Below are positions 49,064-59,194 of a stretch of 64,000 nucleotides of DNA, piece after piece (positions within the stretch are counted from its first letter, which is position 1; each line of letters begins with the position of its first letter). The DNA lies in the NCBI GenBank assembly GCA_031213475.1, contig JARUPZ010000006.1, positions 4,522,045 to 4,586,044 of the forward strand, in the 5' to 3' direction. The position numbers and the translations under genes were made by a program. The notes under the pieces are model-generated. The model was not told where the DNA came from and made no database searches. It saw only the letters and a list, made by a program, of their open reading frames with translations. Source of the DNA: Nereocystis luetkeana (Eukaryota; Sar; Phaeophyceae; Laminariales; Laminariaceae).

Positions 49064-49805
49064 CTGCGCGAAATAAGGCGCCGAGAGAATTACACTAGGG
49101 TTCAAATAACTTTGTTGGATACCCTGGTACTTGTTTGAGATTCGTTTACAGGTGATCAATGTTTAAATCATCCCTTCCATTTTCAAAGCGTTGATGATAG
49201 TACACAGTTCCGTGAGAAATCATCCCGTTGCTCGCTTATTGTCGCTTGATAAAACCTGCTCGAGGGTTTGCTTAAATAAATGTCAGCTGCCAAGACATCA
49301 GCTCCCGTCGTACCTCGGGGGAGCTGCCGGCGCCGTGAAATGCGAGAACCCTGATGGTGCATTCGCAAGCCGCGTCAGTCCCACCCTCCAACTGTCCAGC
49401 TTCAACCCTAAAAGTCTCTGTGGGTGTTTTCTTCCTGAACACCGTCTTCATCGCCGCCGAGTTCCCCACGCGCACGCGCATGATCCACGTGTAGCACTTG
49501 GCGTTGAACTTCTTCGCCTAGAGGGGAGGGCGTAGCAACCAAGAGAGGGTGTGCAACACGCGGTTCAACTGCCGGCGTCAATGGCGGCCCGTAAACTAAA
49601 AAATGGCTACCTCCTACAAACTGATGCTGCCTGATTACACTGAGTACAACTTTGCGGTTGGACTACTGGTGCTGCGGTCCACCAACTGTATACACCTTTA
49701 GACAGCCTGCGAGTGTTTTAAGGGCCGATCCTAACGGGGGCAAAAAAGGCTTAAAACAAAACGGGAAAAAACGAAGAGCAGAACTAAATAACACGTGAGT
49801 TTTAT

Positions 49806-50400
49806 TGGTCAAAGTAAAAAATTGGAAGTAGATATCCCCATACCTCCGTTTTCACATGCTATTTTTTTCAAGTCCCAGGGGACTTGAACAACACGACACG
49901 GCTGCCAAGTATATGAAATATGGGATATTCAGGGTCGAATAGGAACATAGGACGAGCTCGAAGCGTTCGGATGAAGTTACTATAGAGTTTGTACGACCGG
50001 TTGGCAAGTGCACGGTGGGCGAGATAGTGCATGTGGCTGCCACGCGCCATGTCTGCCGACGGCGCGAGCAAGTATGGGTATGGAATCACTATGGGGTGGC
50101 CTCGCAAGAAACAGGGGGATCTGGAAGGGGCTGTGACGGTGTAGGTTTGGACCCACTCAACATTCAAAAGTTCTCGAGCACCCCGGAGGGAGCAGGTTGG
50201 ACCACGAGAACCGCCTGTTGTGGTGGGTGCCCCACGTGCGTTTTGTCTACCCACCGTCGCTGTCGAGCGCTATTGCCGGGAATCACGTGCTGCGGCGGTT
50301 GAGTCATTCCGAAAAATTGCACCGCGTCAAAATTCAACTCGGCTTCTTCTTTTGGTTTTGGTTTCTTTGTTTTTTTCTCGTTAGAACGCAACCTGCTAGT
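49806..50400. repeat. Dispersed repeat R, copy A (about 590 bp)
   Basis: Aligns with 56312-56960 over its whole length: ACCTCCGTTTTCACAT, GAGCTCGAAGC, CGACCGGTTGGCAAG, GCATGTGGCTGCCACGCG, GGGGGATC and GTCGAGCGCTAT match in the same order. Both copies keep a minus-strand peptide (YLLAPSADMARGSHMHYL, then ALANRSYKLYSNFIR) recognisable in both, which hints at a former coding exon of a mobile element. No terminal inverted repeats seen. It lies in the E6-E7 intron. Confidence 0.85.
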
Positions 50401-50546
50401 TTTTAAGAGTAACGAAAGTCTGTTCGTTTTTTCCGTGTATTTCCCTTGTGTTTGCCCCCGGTAGGACCGGTCAAAAACGAGTGAAGGAGCACTATCGCAA
50501 ATTTCAACATGTTTTAGTCTCTATGCCTGTTGCATCGTTCACGCAC

Positions 50547-50885
50547 CAGTCTTTTTTGCAAGCTTGTCGCTCGTCGGCTGAACAAGCTCTCTTCTTCTTC
50601 ATCCGACACGTCCGACTCGTGGCGGCGCTCGCTGGCCTGCGCACCATGAGCGGGAACCGCGATGACAACCGGCTCCGGGTGTAACGAGCCCGCCTCGGCT
50701 AGATCCTCGATTCCCCGGCAAACGAATTCGAGATTGGGGTCATGTTCGAACACGAAGATGGTCTTCACCTTCGTGCTGGCTCTGCCCATATACCCCAACG
50801 CCGCGCGCACAGATGCCTCTGTTAGGCGAGATTACCCCGTAAAGCACAAAGTGCTGTCCCTTACTTGCTCCTTGTTTTCTTCCAC
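50547..50885 (-). pseudogene. E6 of the decayed gene, with in-frame stop
   Basis: Acceptor CTGTCTGTGCAG and donor GTGCGT, 339 nt, phase 0 on both sides. After VEENKEQVRDSTLCFTG comes TAA (50834-50832); the same frame then continues SRLTEASVRAALGYMGRAST, FVFEHDPNLEFVCRGIEDL and LHPEPVVIAVPAHG, followed by an acidic SDVSDEEEESLF stretch. Protein-like residues on both sides of the stop indicate a recent nonsense change or a base error. Confidence 0.65.
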
Positions 50886-51770
50886 CTGCACAGACAGCAA
50901 ACAAAAAGGTCAAGTTTTGTGTGTGATTCTTGTCTTGATTTGCGAAAAAATAAAATGTTCTAAGACAATGAGTAGGTCAGAATAGAATCTTGTGTGGTGG
51001 ACGAGAAATAGATGGCATGGTCGGGAGTATAGACACACCTATCACGCACAAGTAGAAACCGAGGTGTCCCCATAGTGTTTACCAGGGCCGTTCACTGTAT
51101 GTTTCTATTTTTGTGTTGCTGTGCGATTAGATGTGGTTGTAAAGCATCACACCGAGCAGCACCGCATCACACCATTCTCCCATCGCGATAAACGTCCTTA
51201 GTGGCACAAAATGATTGCCAAACAATAAACACGCACCAACCCGTGCTGTAGGATTGTCAGCAGCAACAACAACAGGTACGTCTTGATGATATGTCTATAC
51301 CTCAAGGATGGTAATGCTGAACGTTTTCGTTATTCACAGCAGTAGTATGTGTTTTTTTTTATCTGGTGAGCAGTACCAGTATGTGCTTTCTCACGTGTGA
51401 CGCTTTCGGTGACGCGTAATTCACAGGCCACATTTATATCGCAATTAGGAAGCTTGTTTGTGCAGAAAGGACAACTTACACGAGTAACAAAAAAAAAGAA
51501 GAAACGAGGGAAAAACAAAAGACGGATACTATATGGCCGGCTAGGTGCAAGGTGAATATTCACAATAAACTAAACATCGTGCGATTAATATATGAGTATG
51601 TTTCAGACTTGTGATGATGTCGTAATAGCTTGCGACCGTCATCAAAATACCTTCTGCCGCGCAGAGTTTACAGGTGTCCATTTGTATCTGTTTCAATCAA
51701 CTGCTCCTCCTCCGAACAACTCCGCAACAGATGTAATATCGGTGCATGACGAACGCCAACCGTAACTTAC

Positions 51771-52331
51771 CGTGTCGTCGCCCCCCCCTCTCTCCTGGTT
51801 CGTCTTCAAGCTGCCGTGTCCAGAACTTTGACCCGAACTGGAATCCTCGCTGCTGCTGTTGCTCTGACATTCTTCACCGTCGTCCCTGCTGCGGCTGATG
51901 CTGTCACTTCCTCCCCCCTCCTCTCCTGCTTCCGATTCGCTGTCCTTGCCAACAGCGTCCATGCGCGCTTCATCGCCGTGCACGCGTTGGAGACAGGAGC
52001 AGATTTCACCAACATCTGAGGTGCTTTCGGCGAGGTCGCTGACCACTTCGGCCACCGTTTTCCACAACGATTCCTCTGTTGGGCACTCGAAAAGCAAGGC
52101 GACCTTTGGATCGTGTAAGGGGAGAAACGTAGATTTCTCCAGGAGGCGGTTGATGACCGCCATGCCAAGGTTGTACGCCGTTGTCTTTGTTTTTTGCAAG
52201 TCCACCACCTGTTTTATGACCAATGGGTAAAGTGCCTGACTGTTAAAAGAAACGATATATTTTAGAATTTCCGACGTGAAAAAATGAAAAAGACATTTTT
52301 CCATCTTCGCGGTGCCCGTTTCAGCCATATC
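51771..52331 (-). pseudogene. E5 of the decayed gene
   Basis: Acceptor GATCGGACAG, 187 codons in phase 0, consensus donor GTAAGT after 51771. Encodes DMAETGTAKMEKCLFHFF, QALYPLVIKQVVDLQKTKTT and PLHDPKVALLFECPTEESLW, then a low-complexity acidic/serine tail from about residue 115. No stop inside the exon. The last part is probably a disordered linker. Confidence 0.65.
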
Positions 52332-52440
52332 CTGTCCGATCACAGAATCTCCAAATGAGAACAAGATATTTTTCCATCATCTTCGCGATGCCCGTTTTAG
52401 CCATATCCTGTCCGATCACAGAATCTCCGAACGTAATAAA
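52298..52440. repeat. Tandem duplication (about 70-76 bp) covering the E5 acceptor
   Basis: GCCATATCCTGTCCGATCAC occurs at 52324 and 52400, together with the flanking GCCCGTTT and ACAGAATCTCC. The duplication copies the E5 3' splice site and the first codons, leaving a second potential acceptor before 52407 whose frame ends early. Confidence 0.9.
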
Positions 52441-52511
52441 TTCATACCAGGTATGACCCTGTGTTGCTATAACGACAGCACCAGCACAGTAACACAGCGT
52501 ATGTACCAACA

Positions 52512-52582
52512 GGGAGGGGGAGGGTAGGGTAGACTAGGATACGGTGGGGTGGGGTGGGGTAGGGTTGGGTTGGGTTGGTTGA
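52512..52582. repeat. G-rich (GGGGT/GGGTT)n minisatellite
   Basis: A run of GGGTAGGGTAG, GGTGGGGTGGGGTGGGG and GGGTTGGGTTGG. It could form G-quadruplexes on the plus strand. It resembles telomere-like sequence only loosely and is internal. Confidence 0.85.
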
Positions 52583-53114
52583 ACGCCAGATACAAGTTCC
52601 CATCATATTTCACCTAGTAGTGGCAACTTCAGTTTAGACTCGCAGGGGCATTTTTGCGTCGGTCGGCGTCAGAGTTACATCCATCACAAATAACTTATAA
52701 ACGTTTCCATTTAATATTACCGGCTGAAAGGCTCGGTTATCCCGTCGTACATGCTCACCCCGCTAAAAAACCATATATATGGCCATATAATAGTTAGTTG
52801 CAAAAATGAATTGATGCCGTGGTCAAGGAGCAGTCATAAATCTATCGAAGGGACCATGGGGCATAGGCAAGGCCTCCGTCATTGCATGGCAAATGCTGCA
52901 AAATATTGGCGTTAGTTGGCGTTCAAAACAAAAACAAAATATGAGCATGGGTTTAAGACTTCGAAGAGAGGTTGATAAATACGATGTTTCAATCGGGCAT
53001 GTTGACGTCTAACGGACGGCCTACATTTACGGTCGACAATAGTTTCCCCCATGATTCTTGCTTCTTTAAAAATGTGTACGCCGACATACATGCAAGAAGT
53101 GCGTGTGTGTGTAC

Positions 53115-53405
53115 CTTGTCGAAGCCGTGGTCGGCGTAAGCGTCCATCACCGTGTCCAGCACTCTCACTAAAAGGATTGAGTAGGGTCCACAGATGTTTG
53201 CCAGGCTGCCATTCTCAGACACTCGAGGATTCAGCTCGTTGACGATGTCATCCTTTCGGCCGCGGACCCATAGCTCTTGGTACTTGATGGCCAAAGTGAC
53301 GAACACCGTGATGCCGAAGTCGCTGTCGCCCGTTTTCTTTGTGTGCTTGCCGGAGGTGAAAGGATCGCGTGCTCTCTTAGCCGTATCCTGATGGGTGGAC
53401 ATCAC
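53115..53405 (-). pseudogene. E4 of the decayed gene
   Basis: Either the ATG at 53405 or an acceptor CACCCATCAG before 53387 opens it. It encodes DTAKRARDPFTSGKHTKKTG, then VFVTLAIKYQELWVRGRKDD and LANICGPYSILLVRVLDTVM, ending GFDK before donor GTACAC. 97 codons from the ATG, exit phase 0. Intact in itself; mostly helical by eye. If the ATG is a true start, E1-E3 would be a separate gene. Confidence 0.6.
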
Positions 53406-53700
53406 AGCAAGGGAGCGCGACGAGGGGTGAGGTGGTGGGTCGCAACAAGAAAAGATCCATGACCGACCATCCGCCTGTTCCGTAGAACGATCTTAGCGAC
53501 TTGTTCATTCGAGGTTGCTCTATGCATAGCTACGGACAATCAGGTGGTCTTCAGGGAGAAGAGATTTTGTGGATGGTGGGAACAAGGGAAATATACAGTA
53601 GGGACGTTGATGGATGGTCGTGCGGGCATTTTATTTATTTTTTTCTCATCCCATTCATTATCTTCGCACATCTTCTTCTCTCATTCCTTCCAACTCGTAA

Positions 53701-53815
53701 CTCAGATCCGGGGTCACATAGCAGGCTCTTCTGCCCCCTTCCCGCTATGGTACGTGCCTTCATTTTTATCACGAGAAGATTTCAGCCTTTTCTTCCCTCG
53801 TCGACTCGCATCGAA
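53701..53815. repeat. Dispersed repeat related to 1263-1380
   Basis: GATCCGGGGTCACATAGCAG at 53706 matches GATCCGGAGTCACGCAGCAG at 1266, and similarity continues through CGAGAAGA-TTCAG-CCT and TCGACTCGCAT/TCGGCTCGCGAT. The same GGATCTGAG/CTCAGATCC end is found in the families at 37796 and 39552. Confidence 0.75.
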
Positions 53816-53891
53816 TTGTGCCTACCCACGCTGCAAGGCGCTCTCAACAGTTAGTTGCATCCTTTTTTATTTTTGCAAATAAAGTCAAAGT

Positions 53892-53965
53892 CCGACCCAC
53901 CTGGGGCTCGAACCCAGGACTCAAACAAGTAGACTTCGAGGTTAACCACTTGAACCACCGGGGCG
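53892..53965 (-). repeat. tRNA-like pol III sequence (tRNA pseudogene or SINE head)
   Basis: On the minus strand there is an A-box-like TGGTTCAAGTGG and a B box GGTTCGAGCCC. A D-arm (GGTT/AACC) and a T-arm (CCTGGG/CCCAGG, loop TTCGAGC) pair well. The acceptor stem has one mismatch and one G-T pair; the anticodon arm is irregular, with C instead of U before the anticodon. It is therefore more likely a tRNA-derived SINE head or a pseudogene than an active tRNA. An A/T-rich tail follows on the 3' side. It lies in the E3-E4 intron. Confidence 0.5.
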
Positions 53966-54193
53966 ACCGGCATTGGAAGCACTGGTAGAAATGACGTTTT
54001 TAATGTGAAGAAAGCCCACGCTTATATGTAGACAGCAGTAACTTGCCTCAGGAGCAATCGACGCTACGTGTGAAAATGTAAGAAAATATTTCCTAAACAA
54101 ACGTTACTACCAATAGTCGGTTACACGAAGGACGATTGAGAGCAGTGTGTTATGTCCCTACGATCGTTGATGTGATGAAACTGGCATGCGTTA

Positions 54194-54265
54194 GGGACTG
54201 CAGCCCAATGTTGGGAAAACCCATTGCCATTTTAATCGTGTTGTCCTCGCAATGGGACTGCAGTA
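54194..54265. mobile_element. Small TIR element, ACTGCAGTCCC family, copy 1
   Basis: Left GGGACTGCAGCCCAATG and right CAATGGGACTGCAGT form an inverted pair about 70 bp apart; similar ends occur at 58934-59006. Confidence 0.5.
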
Positions 54266-54444
54266 CAAAAAACAAAAACCCCAACTAACTACGCCTGAGC
54301 CGTGGGAGCACAATGGGTTTCACTACTTACTCTCGAGACCTACCAAACTGCTGGGGTCTTACCGAACACATGGCGCATACATAATGCGTTCGATCTAAGA
54401 CTGCATTGTACCCTTGAGCATGTCCTCGTGCGAACCAGGCTTAC

Positions 54445-54577
54445 TCGCCGACGCGAGACGATCAGGGCTGAAGAACTGGGGTGTGCCCGGGTTGTACTGC
54501 TCGCAGTAGTACACCCTCAGCGGCTTGGCGGCCGGGAACTGTCCGGAGTATACAGCTTTGCTGTTGCCAAGCAGCTT
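54445..54577 (-). pseudogene. E3 of the decayed gene
   Basis: Encodes KLLGNSKAVYSGQFPAAKPL and RVYYCEQYNPGTPQFFSPD with donor GTAAGC after 54445 (exit phase 1). The acceptor is either at 54578 or, in phase 2, at 54561. The join to E4 does not close in phase as it stands. Confidence 0.45.
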
Positions 54578-55471
54578 CTTGTATGTATGTGCTAGGCTTG
54601 ACGTTCTTCGGAAATCTTTCGCATATCTGCGAGTTTGACAGCCCATTTCCCCTGCCGTTTGAAAAAGTTTGGAAACAAGGCGGCTTACAGGAACCATAAG
54701 TAAGTGTTAGATCTGTCATAGGAACGAGCGATCATAGAAGAAGTGGTCGGTCGTATCATGGCCCTGTGGTTTGTATATAATAAGGCTGTTTGTCGACGCA
54801 TTTGCCTTGGCGATGTCTGCCGAGGAGTGAAAGTGTTTTACCCCGACATAGTTGCCCTAAAAGTAGTGATGATCTACAGGCGGTATGCACATGGTTGAGA
54901 AACGCTTGTGAAATTGCCTTTTGACACGCGCCGAACACAGAAAAATATTATTAGTTGAGTGAGGATGAAATGCTGCAGCGGCGATGTAGAAAAGCTGCAG
55001 CAGATCACTTGTACAGCAAGCAACCGACATCTCCTACTACTATACACCGCAGCAGCAAGTACAGCAGTAGTACAGCGAAGTTCGCTGGTCGCAGTGCGTC
55101 GGTGGGATCAACTCGCAAAATAGTTGGAACAATTTAAAACAAAAACTCGAGGAATTGTTATTAACCCCTAGGGGAAACACACGCGTCGGGTACTACTTCG
55201 TACATCTTGTAGACAAAGCCGATACTACTGTCGTGGATTCTCTGCAACATCGAGATCCGTACCCGATACTGGTGCGACACACGCCTATTTCTGCGCAACA
55301 ACATCGAACCGAACTGTTAATAGTTGTGGCATGCCCCAATAGCACTGCCAGCCCTCGCTTGCCACAAAATACACGGATCACACTAACCCAAGACGCCCTA
55401 CCACATGAGAAGGGCCGACTAACCACAATCTGCAAGGTATTGTCTAGACCTTCACTGACAACTCGTGAATC

Positions 55472-55736
55472 TCATCTCATGCTTCGGATGAAAAACATGA
55501 CGTCGAAGTAGTTGGAGTTGGACTTAGCATCATTCAGGTCGTTTTGCGTGTGACCTATAGCTACAGAGTAGAGCTTGAGGTCGTCAGCCCCGCCGAAGAA
55601 GTGAAGGGCGGCAGGTAGGTACGTTCTTGAGCCAATCCGGCGGTGTGTTCCTGGAGAACTTGGAATCGTCCCAAGGCAACCGACACTCTCCTCCCTCGGC
55701 CCACACCCGAAAATCGTCACGGCACGATACTATCGC
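55472..55736 (-). pseudogene. E2 of the decayed gene, frameshifted
   Basis: Acceptor CGTCTTCAG before 55736, phase 0 as required by E1. It encodes AIVSCRDDFRVWAEGGECRL and PWDDSKFSRNTPPDWLK, then shifts frame near 55617 and continues YLPAALHFFGGADDLKLYSV and HTQNDLNDAKSNSNYFD. No clear donor; GTCATG after YFD is possible. Confidence 0.5.
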
Positions 55737-56311
55737 CTGAAGACGGTGAGCTCCTCCAGTCAGCACCGCCGAAAACTGTGGTATGGTGTGTGCGAGGTGT
55801 GAGGTAGACAATATTCGAGTGTGATGTGGGGAATAGATCATCCCCGGAGGTGTTATGTGTAGGCCATAAAAATGTGCGAGCTGATTGTCTAGGTACATGT
55901 AGCTTCGTGGTGTTCGTTTTAAATGTATTGCGTCGGCCAATTTAAAGATATATCGTCTAGATTCTATTAACACCTTCTAACTAAAACTGCTACAATATCA
56001 ACTACCGAATTCAACGAATTTAGCACCAACTTATCGGAAACACGCCGGAGATTAGATCATAAAAAATACAGCTCATACAAGGCAACACTATGATAAACAG
56101 TCACCCAAGGAACTTCCGTGAATGAGACCCACCCCACACATGACATCACTTGCTCTCTCCCCGAAAAAATATATCCGGTAGTTTTGGCTAATTTTGGCTT
56201 TGATCTTCTAAGTGGGTATGGCGACGATGCGACAAGCACAACATATTAATAAATACCTGGTAAAGTGCTATCAATAGCAAGCTCTGGAAATTCTCTTGCG
56301 ACAGAGTTATT

Positions 56312-56960
56312 TGTTCTCAAATGAAAAAAATAGTAGAAGTCGTAGAGATCCCGGCACCTCCGTTTTCACATTTGTTTTTTTCAAGTCGGACTTCAAAAAT
56401 GAAATGGGTGCCAAATAAAAAATGAACGCAGTATATAGGTTACCCAAGGTCGAAGAGTAACATTGGAGGAGCTCGAAGCATTGGGATGACGTTCCGATAA
56501 AGTTTCTGCGACCGGTTGGCAAGCGCACGAGGGCCGAGGTAGTGTATGTGGCTGCCACGCGGCTTGTCCGCTGACGGTGCGAGCATATATTATGGGTAAG
56601 GAATAACGAAGGTGCGGCCTTCGCAAGAAACCGGGGGATCAGGAAGTGACTGTGGCGTTGCATAATTATTCGACAGAAGGTTTTCTCAATATTCAAACGT
56701 CTGCCATTGAACAGCGATGGCCGAGCATTCCGGAGGGAGCGAGTTGAAACACGAGAACCGCCGGCTACGGAGGGTGCCTCGCGTGGGCGAGTTCTGTCTA
56801 TCCACCGTCGTCACTCTGTCGAGCGCTATGGCCGGGAACCACATGCTGTGGGGGTTAGTCATTCCGAAATAGAGCACCGCGTACAAAGTCGACTTCTCCT
56901 TTTTGTTTGGTCTTTCTTCGTTTTTTTGCCTCGTTTTATTGTAACTTAACCCGTTGTTTT
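56312..56960. repeat. Dispersed repeat R, copy B (about 650 bp)
   Basis: Second copy of the repeat at 49806-50400, same orientation, roughly three quarters identical by eye. It lies in the E1-E2 intron of the decayed gene, while copy A lies in its E6-E7 intron. Confidence 0.85.
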
Positions 56961-57110
56961 TGATGAAAAACGAAACTTAGTACGTTGACTCTTGTGTACC
57001 TGGTATAGAACCACTTACTTTGATCTCAATCCCTCACCTGTGTTGCATTGCCCACAAAAAACTCATTTTGGCTAATTGTACAATCAAATAAGTGCCTGGA
57101 AGCACCTCTA

Positions 57111-57130
57111 CCCCCCCCCCCCCCCCCCCG
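57111..57130. repeat. Poly-C tract
   Basis: About 19-20 consecutive C, followed by further C-rich sequence up to 57150. It forms the pyrimidine tract before the acceptor at 57154. Length in the assembly may be uncertain. Confidence 0.9.
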
Positions 57131-57154
57131 CCCCACCGCCGCCGATGTTTTCAG

Positions 57155-57277
57155 GACGCGCCCATCGACGTCCTGAAAAGCACGCAGGGTGTGAAGACAG
57201 TGATACGGTGCGTGTCGCGTTTCGGCGTGCCGGGGGGGGACTGGAGGCCGGTCATGCAGGCCGTTGTTACCAACTAA
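57155..57277 (+). CDS. Candidate terminal exon, unknown protein
   Basis: Acceptor GATGTTTTCAG after a C/T-rich tract. Encodes DAPIDVLKSTQGVKTVIR, then either donor GTGCGT after 57207 or read-through RFGVPGGDWRPVMQAVVTN to TAA at 57275-57277. Both parts look protein-like. It lies antisense within the E1-E2 intron of the decayed gene. I do not recognise it. Confidence 0.4.
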   Translation, partial: DAPIDVLKSTQGVKTVIRCVSRFGVPGGDWRPVMQAVVTN

Positions 57278-58355
57278 CTCCAGGCTCCACTTTCGTTTTT
57301 TACGTCGCCGATATTTTGTTTTTCTGCTCTTCTTCTAGCTCAAAACTTTTCCATTGATCCAATATTTGGCTAGGCAGATATGGGCTCCTTGGTGCACTCC
57401 CGTGACGGTGGCAAAACCGCAGCAGTTTTCGTGCCCTGCTTCCAGTTGGATCTCGTCCCTGAAGTTTTAAAATCGATACAAAATATGGTTCCATGCGTTT
57501 GAATTTGATTTTCTTGTACTGGAGCCAAGTACATATTTGGCTGCTGCTGTAGAAAAACTGCGCTCACATACTCGTGCCAGTTTTCCTTGGGATTGTTTTT
57601 TCAGCAACGGTTTTTTATCGATTACCTTTGGTTTAGCCCGGCAGCAGAAGCGTAGAACATGCTCCGTCGCTTTGCCGCTGCTCTTCCCAATGATACAGTA
57701 GCTGCTATATTGCCAAGGCCAGCACGTACCACGTGTCTGCGTGTGTGTGCATCGGGACAGAAAACAGGGTTATTTAGCGTGTTTTGACTGCCGGGACAAA
57801 CAAGAGCAGGATACTCGTAGCCGTTTTGAGCATGTGTTTGGTGATTTTTTAGGCACCATTCTCAGGTTGACCGTGGCAGCTGTAGGTTCGATCCCTAATT
57901 TCGCAAAGCGGAAATGACATGGCTTGCTGTATCGGAGCTCTGGTCAATTTCGTCAAGGTCTTCGAGTCAGACCTCGCCCGTGAAAATGGCCTAATCTGGC
58001 GGCGCAATTGCTTCGACCGAAGCTGCCGTTTGCTTGAAGCTGCGATGAACCGAATTTATCCAAGCTTAGGACGGCCCAACGACAACCAGCCACATTAGGG
58101 CTCCTACCATGACTTCGTTGAGTTCCCCTGAGCGTCCTATGTCAATTGGGGGCTTCACTGGGCAGCACTGTGACCGCGAAGAGTACCTCAAAAGGCGCTC
58201 TGTGGGGCTGATCTCTGCCAAACCCCGGTTTCAATAATATTCGCATTTTTTTATTGCACCTAAAAAAACATTCTCGGTCCTTTCTTCTTTTTTCTTCTGG
58301 AATACAACACACATTTGGATTTGAAATCCAATAAAGATACGGATGCCTCACATAC
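57278..58355. other. No supported gene
   Basis: Intron of the minus-strand gene. 57888 has a B-box-like GGTTCGATCCC in a poorly paired context. A possible tiny minus exon (DQPHRAPFE, near 58200) has an acceptor but the wrong entry phase. Confidence 0.35.
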
Positions 58356-58737
58356 CTGCTTCGATCCGGCTTCTCCAGAAGCTGGAAGTATCGCGACAGT
58401 CAGCGGGTTAGACATATCGTAGCCAGACTGGACCAGTAGGTGAGCGATGCGCGTGACGTTGTTCCCATTGATGGGCCTGATTGAAACGCCTTTCTTTGGT
58501 GAGGCCGATCACTTCAGCTATAGGCAGCCTCCCGACAGCAAGCTGTGTCAAACCGAGTAGCTGGGAGAGAGGAACTTGATCTTTCGACCTGTAGCCAGCG
58601 TCACGAAGCTTCTTGGCCAGCCCCGCTGAGAGAATCTTCTCCGAAGAAGATGCCGTTTTCTTCGATAGGTGTCTGACTGCGGCATTCGTGAGGACCGGGA
58701 AGTCCTTGGGGGTGTCGCATGATACGTCTGTTGCCAT
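58356..58737 (-). pseudogene. E1 of the decayed gene (ParB-like), frameshifted
   Basis: ATG at 58737 starts MATDVSCDTPKDFPVL. After LPIAEVIGLTK (about 58495) the protein-like reading moves to another frame and continues GVSIRPINGNNVTRIAHLL and NPLTVAILPASGEAGSKQ, then donor GTATGT after 58356. One base removed near 58492-58498 would reconcile the two. The second part resembles the ParB-type domain. Confidence 0.55.
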
Positions 58738-58933
58738 GGCGATGGATGTGGTGGGAGGTTGTACCGGTGAATACCAGGGAAATTGTGGTGAACTGAGTAA
58801 ATTTGCATCTGCGGAGATTTGATGCTTATTTTTTCCGGGCTGACCAAACGTCGCCGTAGAAAGCGGAGCACGAGTGTTCAGCTGGGAGGACGATTGCAGT
58901 CCTACTCGGCAGAACCTACTCCTAACCCTTCAA

Positions 58934-59010
58934 GGACTGCAGTCCCGTTTGGGGGACAAACTACTTGGAATTTGAACGGTTTTGTCCCAAAAATGGGACT
59001 GCGGTTAACT
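58934..59010. mobile_element. Small TIR element, ACTGCAGTCCC family, copy 2
   Basis: Left CTGCAGTCCCGTTTGGGGGA (58938) and right TTTGTCCCAAAAATGGGACT (58981) are inverted complements with few mismatches over about 22 bp. Total length about 70 bp; no coding capacity. Confidence 0.6.
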
Positions 59011-59194
59011 CTCATATCGCCGCGCTGAGGAACGCCACTGTGCCGTTTGACATATATATGTATGAACATTTGTTCCTGCTCGTACTACGTGGTCTGTGTT
59101 GTTTAGACTTGTACGAAGCAGTCATCAAATACCATACCCGGTACTGTTGAAAGGCAGCTCGATTTCATAACTACCTGGTACCGGGTACCTTGTA

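Larger units (their letters stand above)
46603..58737 (-). pseudogene. Decayed nine-exon gene: ParB-like start, possible methyltransferase-like region
   Basis: Nine minus-strand coding islands line up from ATG 58737 to TGA 46603, giving more than 1000 residues. Joins E4-E5, E5-E6, E6-E7, E7-E8 and E8-E9 agree in phase and use good splice signals. E1 contains KGVSIRPINGNNVTRIAHLL then GYDMSNPLTVAIL, which resembles the ParB N-terminal fold. E7 contains EYVAKPTKKSNCVRGLPES, then TMVLATWDPCAVVQAA and FDSIVYLGM, loosely like the 'KP-x-x-L ... V-L-D-P-F-x-G-x-G' order of beta-class DNA methyltransferases, but the catalytic glycines are missing. E5 ends in a long S/D/E/G-rich linker. Damage: frameshifts near 58495, 55617 and 46785 and an in-frame TAA at 50832-50834. 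Sequencing errors could explain some of these. The family names are inference; the exon chain is the firm part. Confidence 0.55.

Noticed and set aside
52512-52582. Telomere repeat
   Set aside because: Irregular GGGGT/GGGTT units, internal position, no regular TTAGGG or TTTAGGG run.
57876-57910. tRNA or SINE from the GGTTCGATCCC motif
   Set aside because: B box present, but no A box or paired acceptor and D arms.
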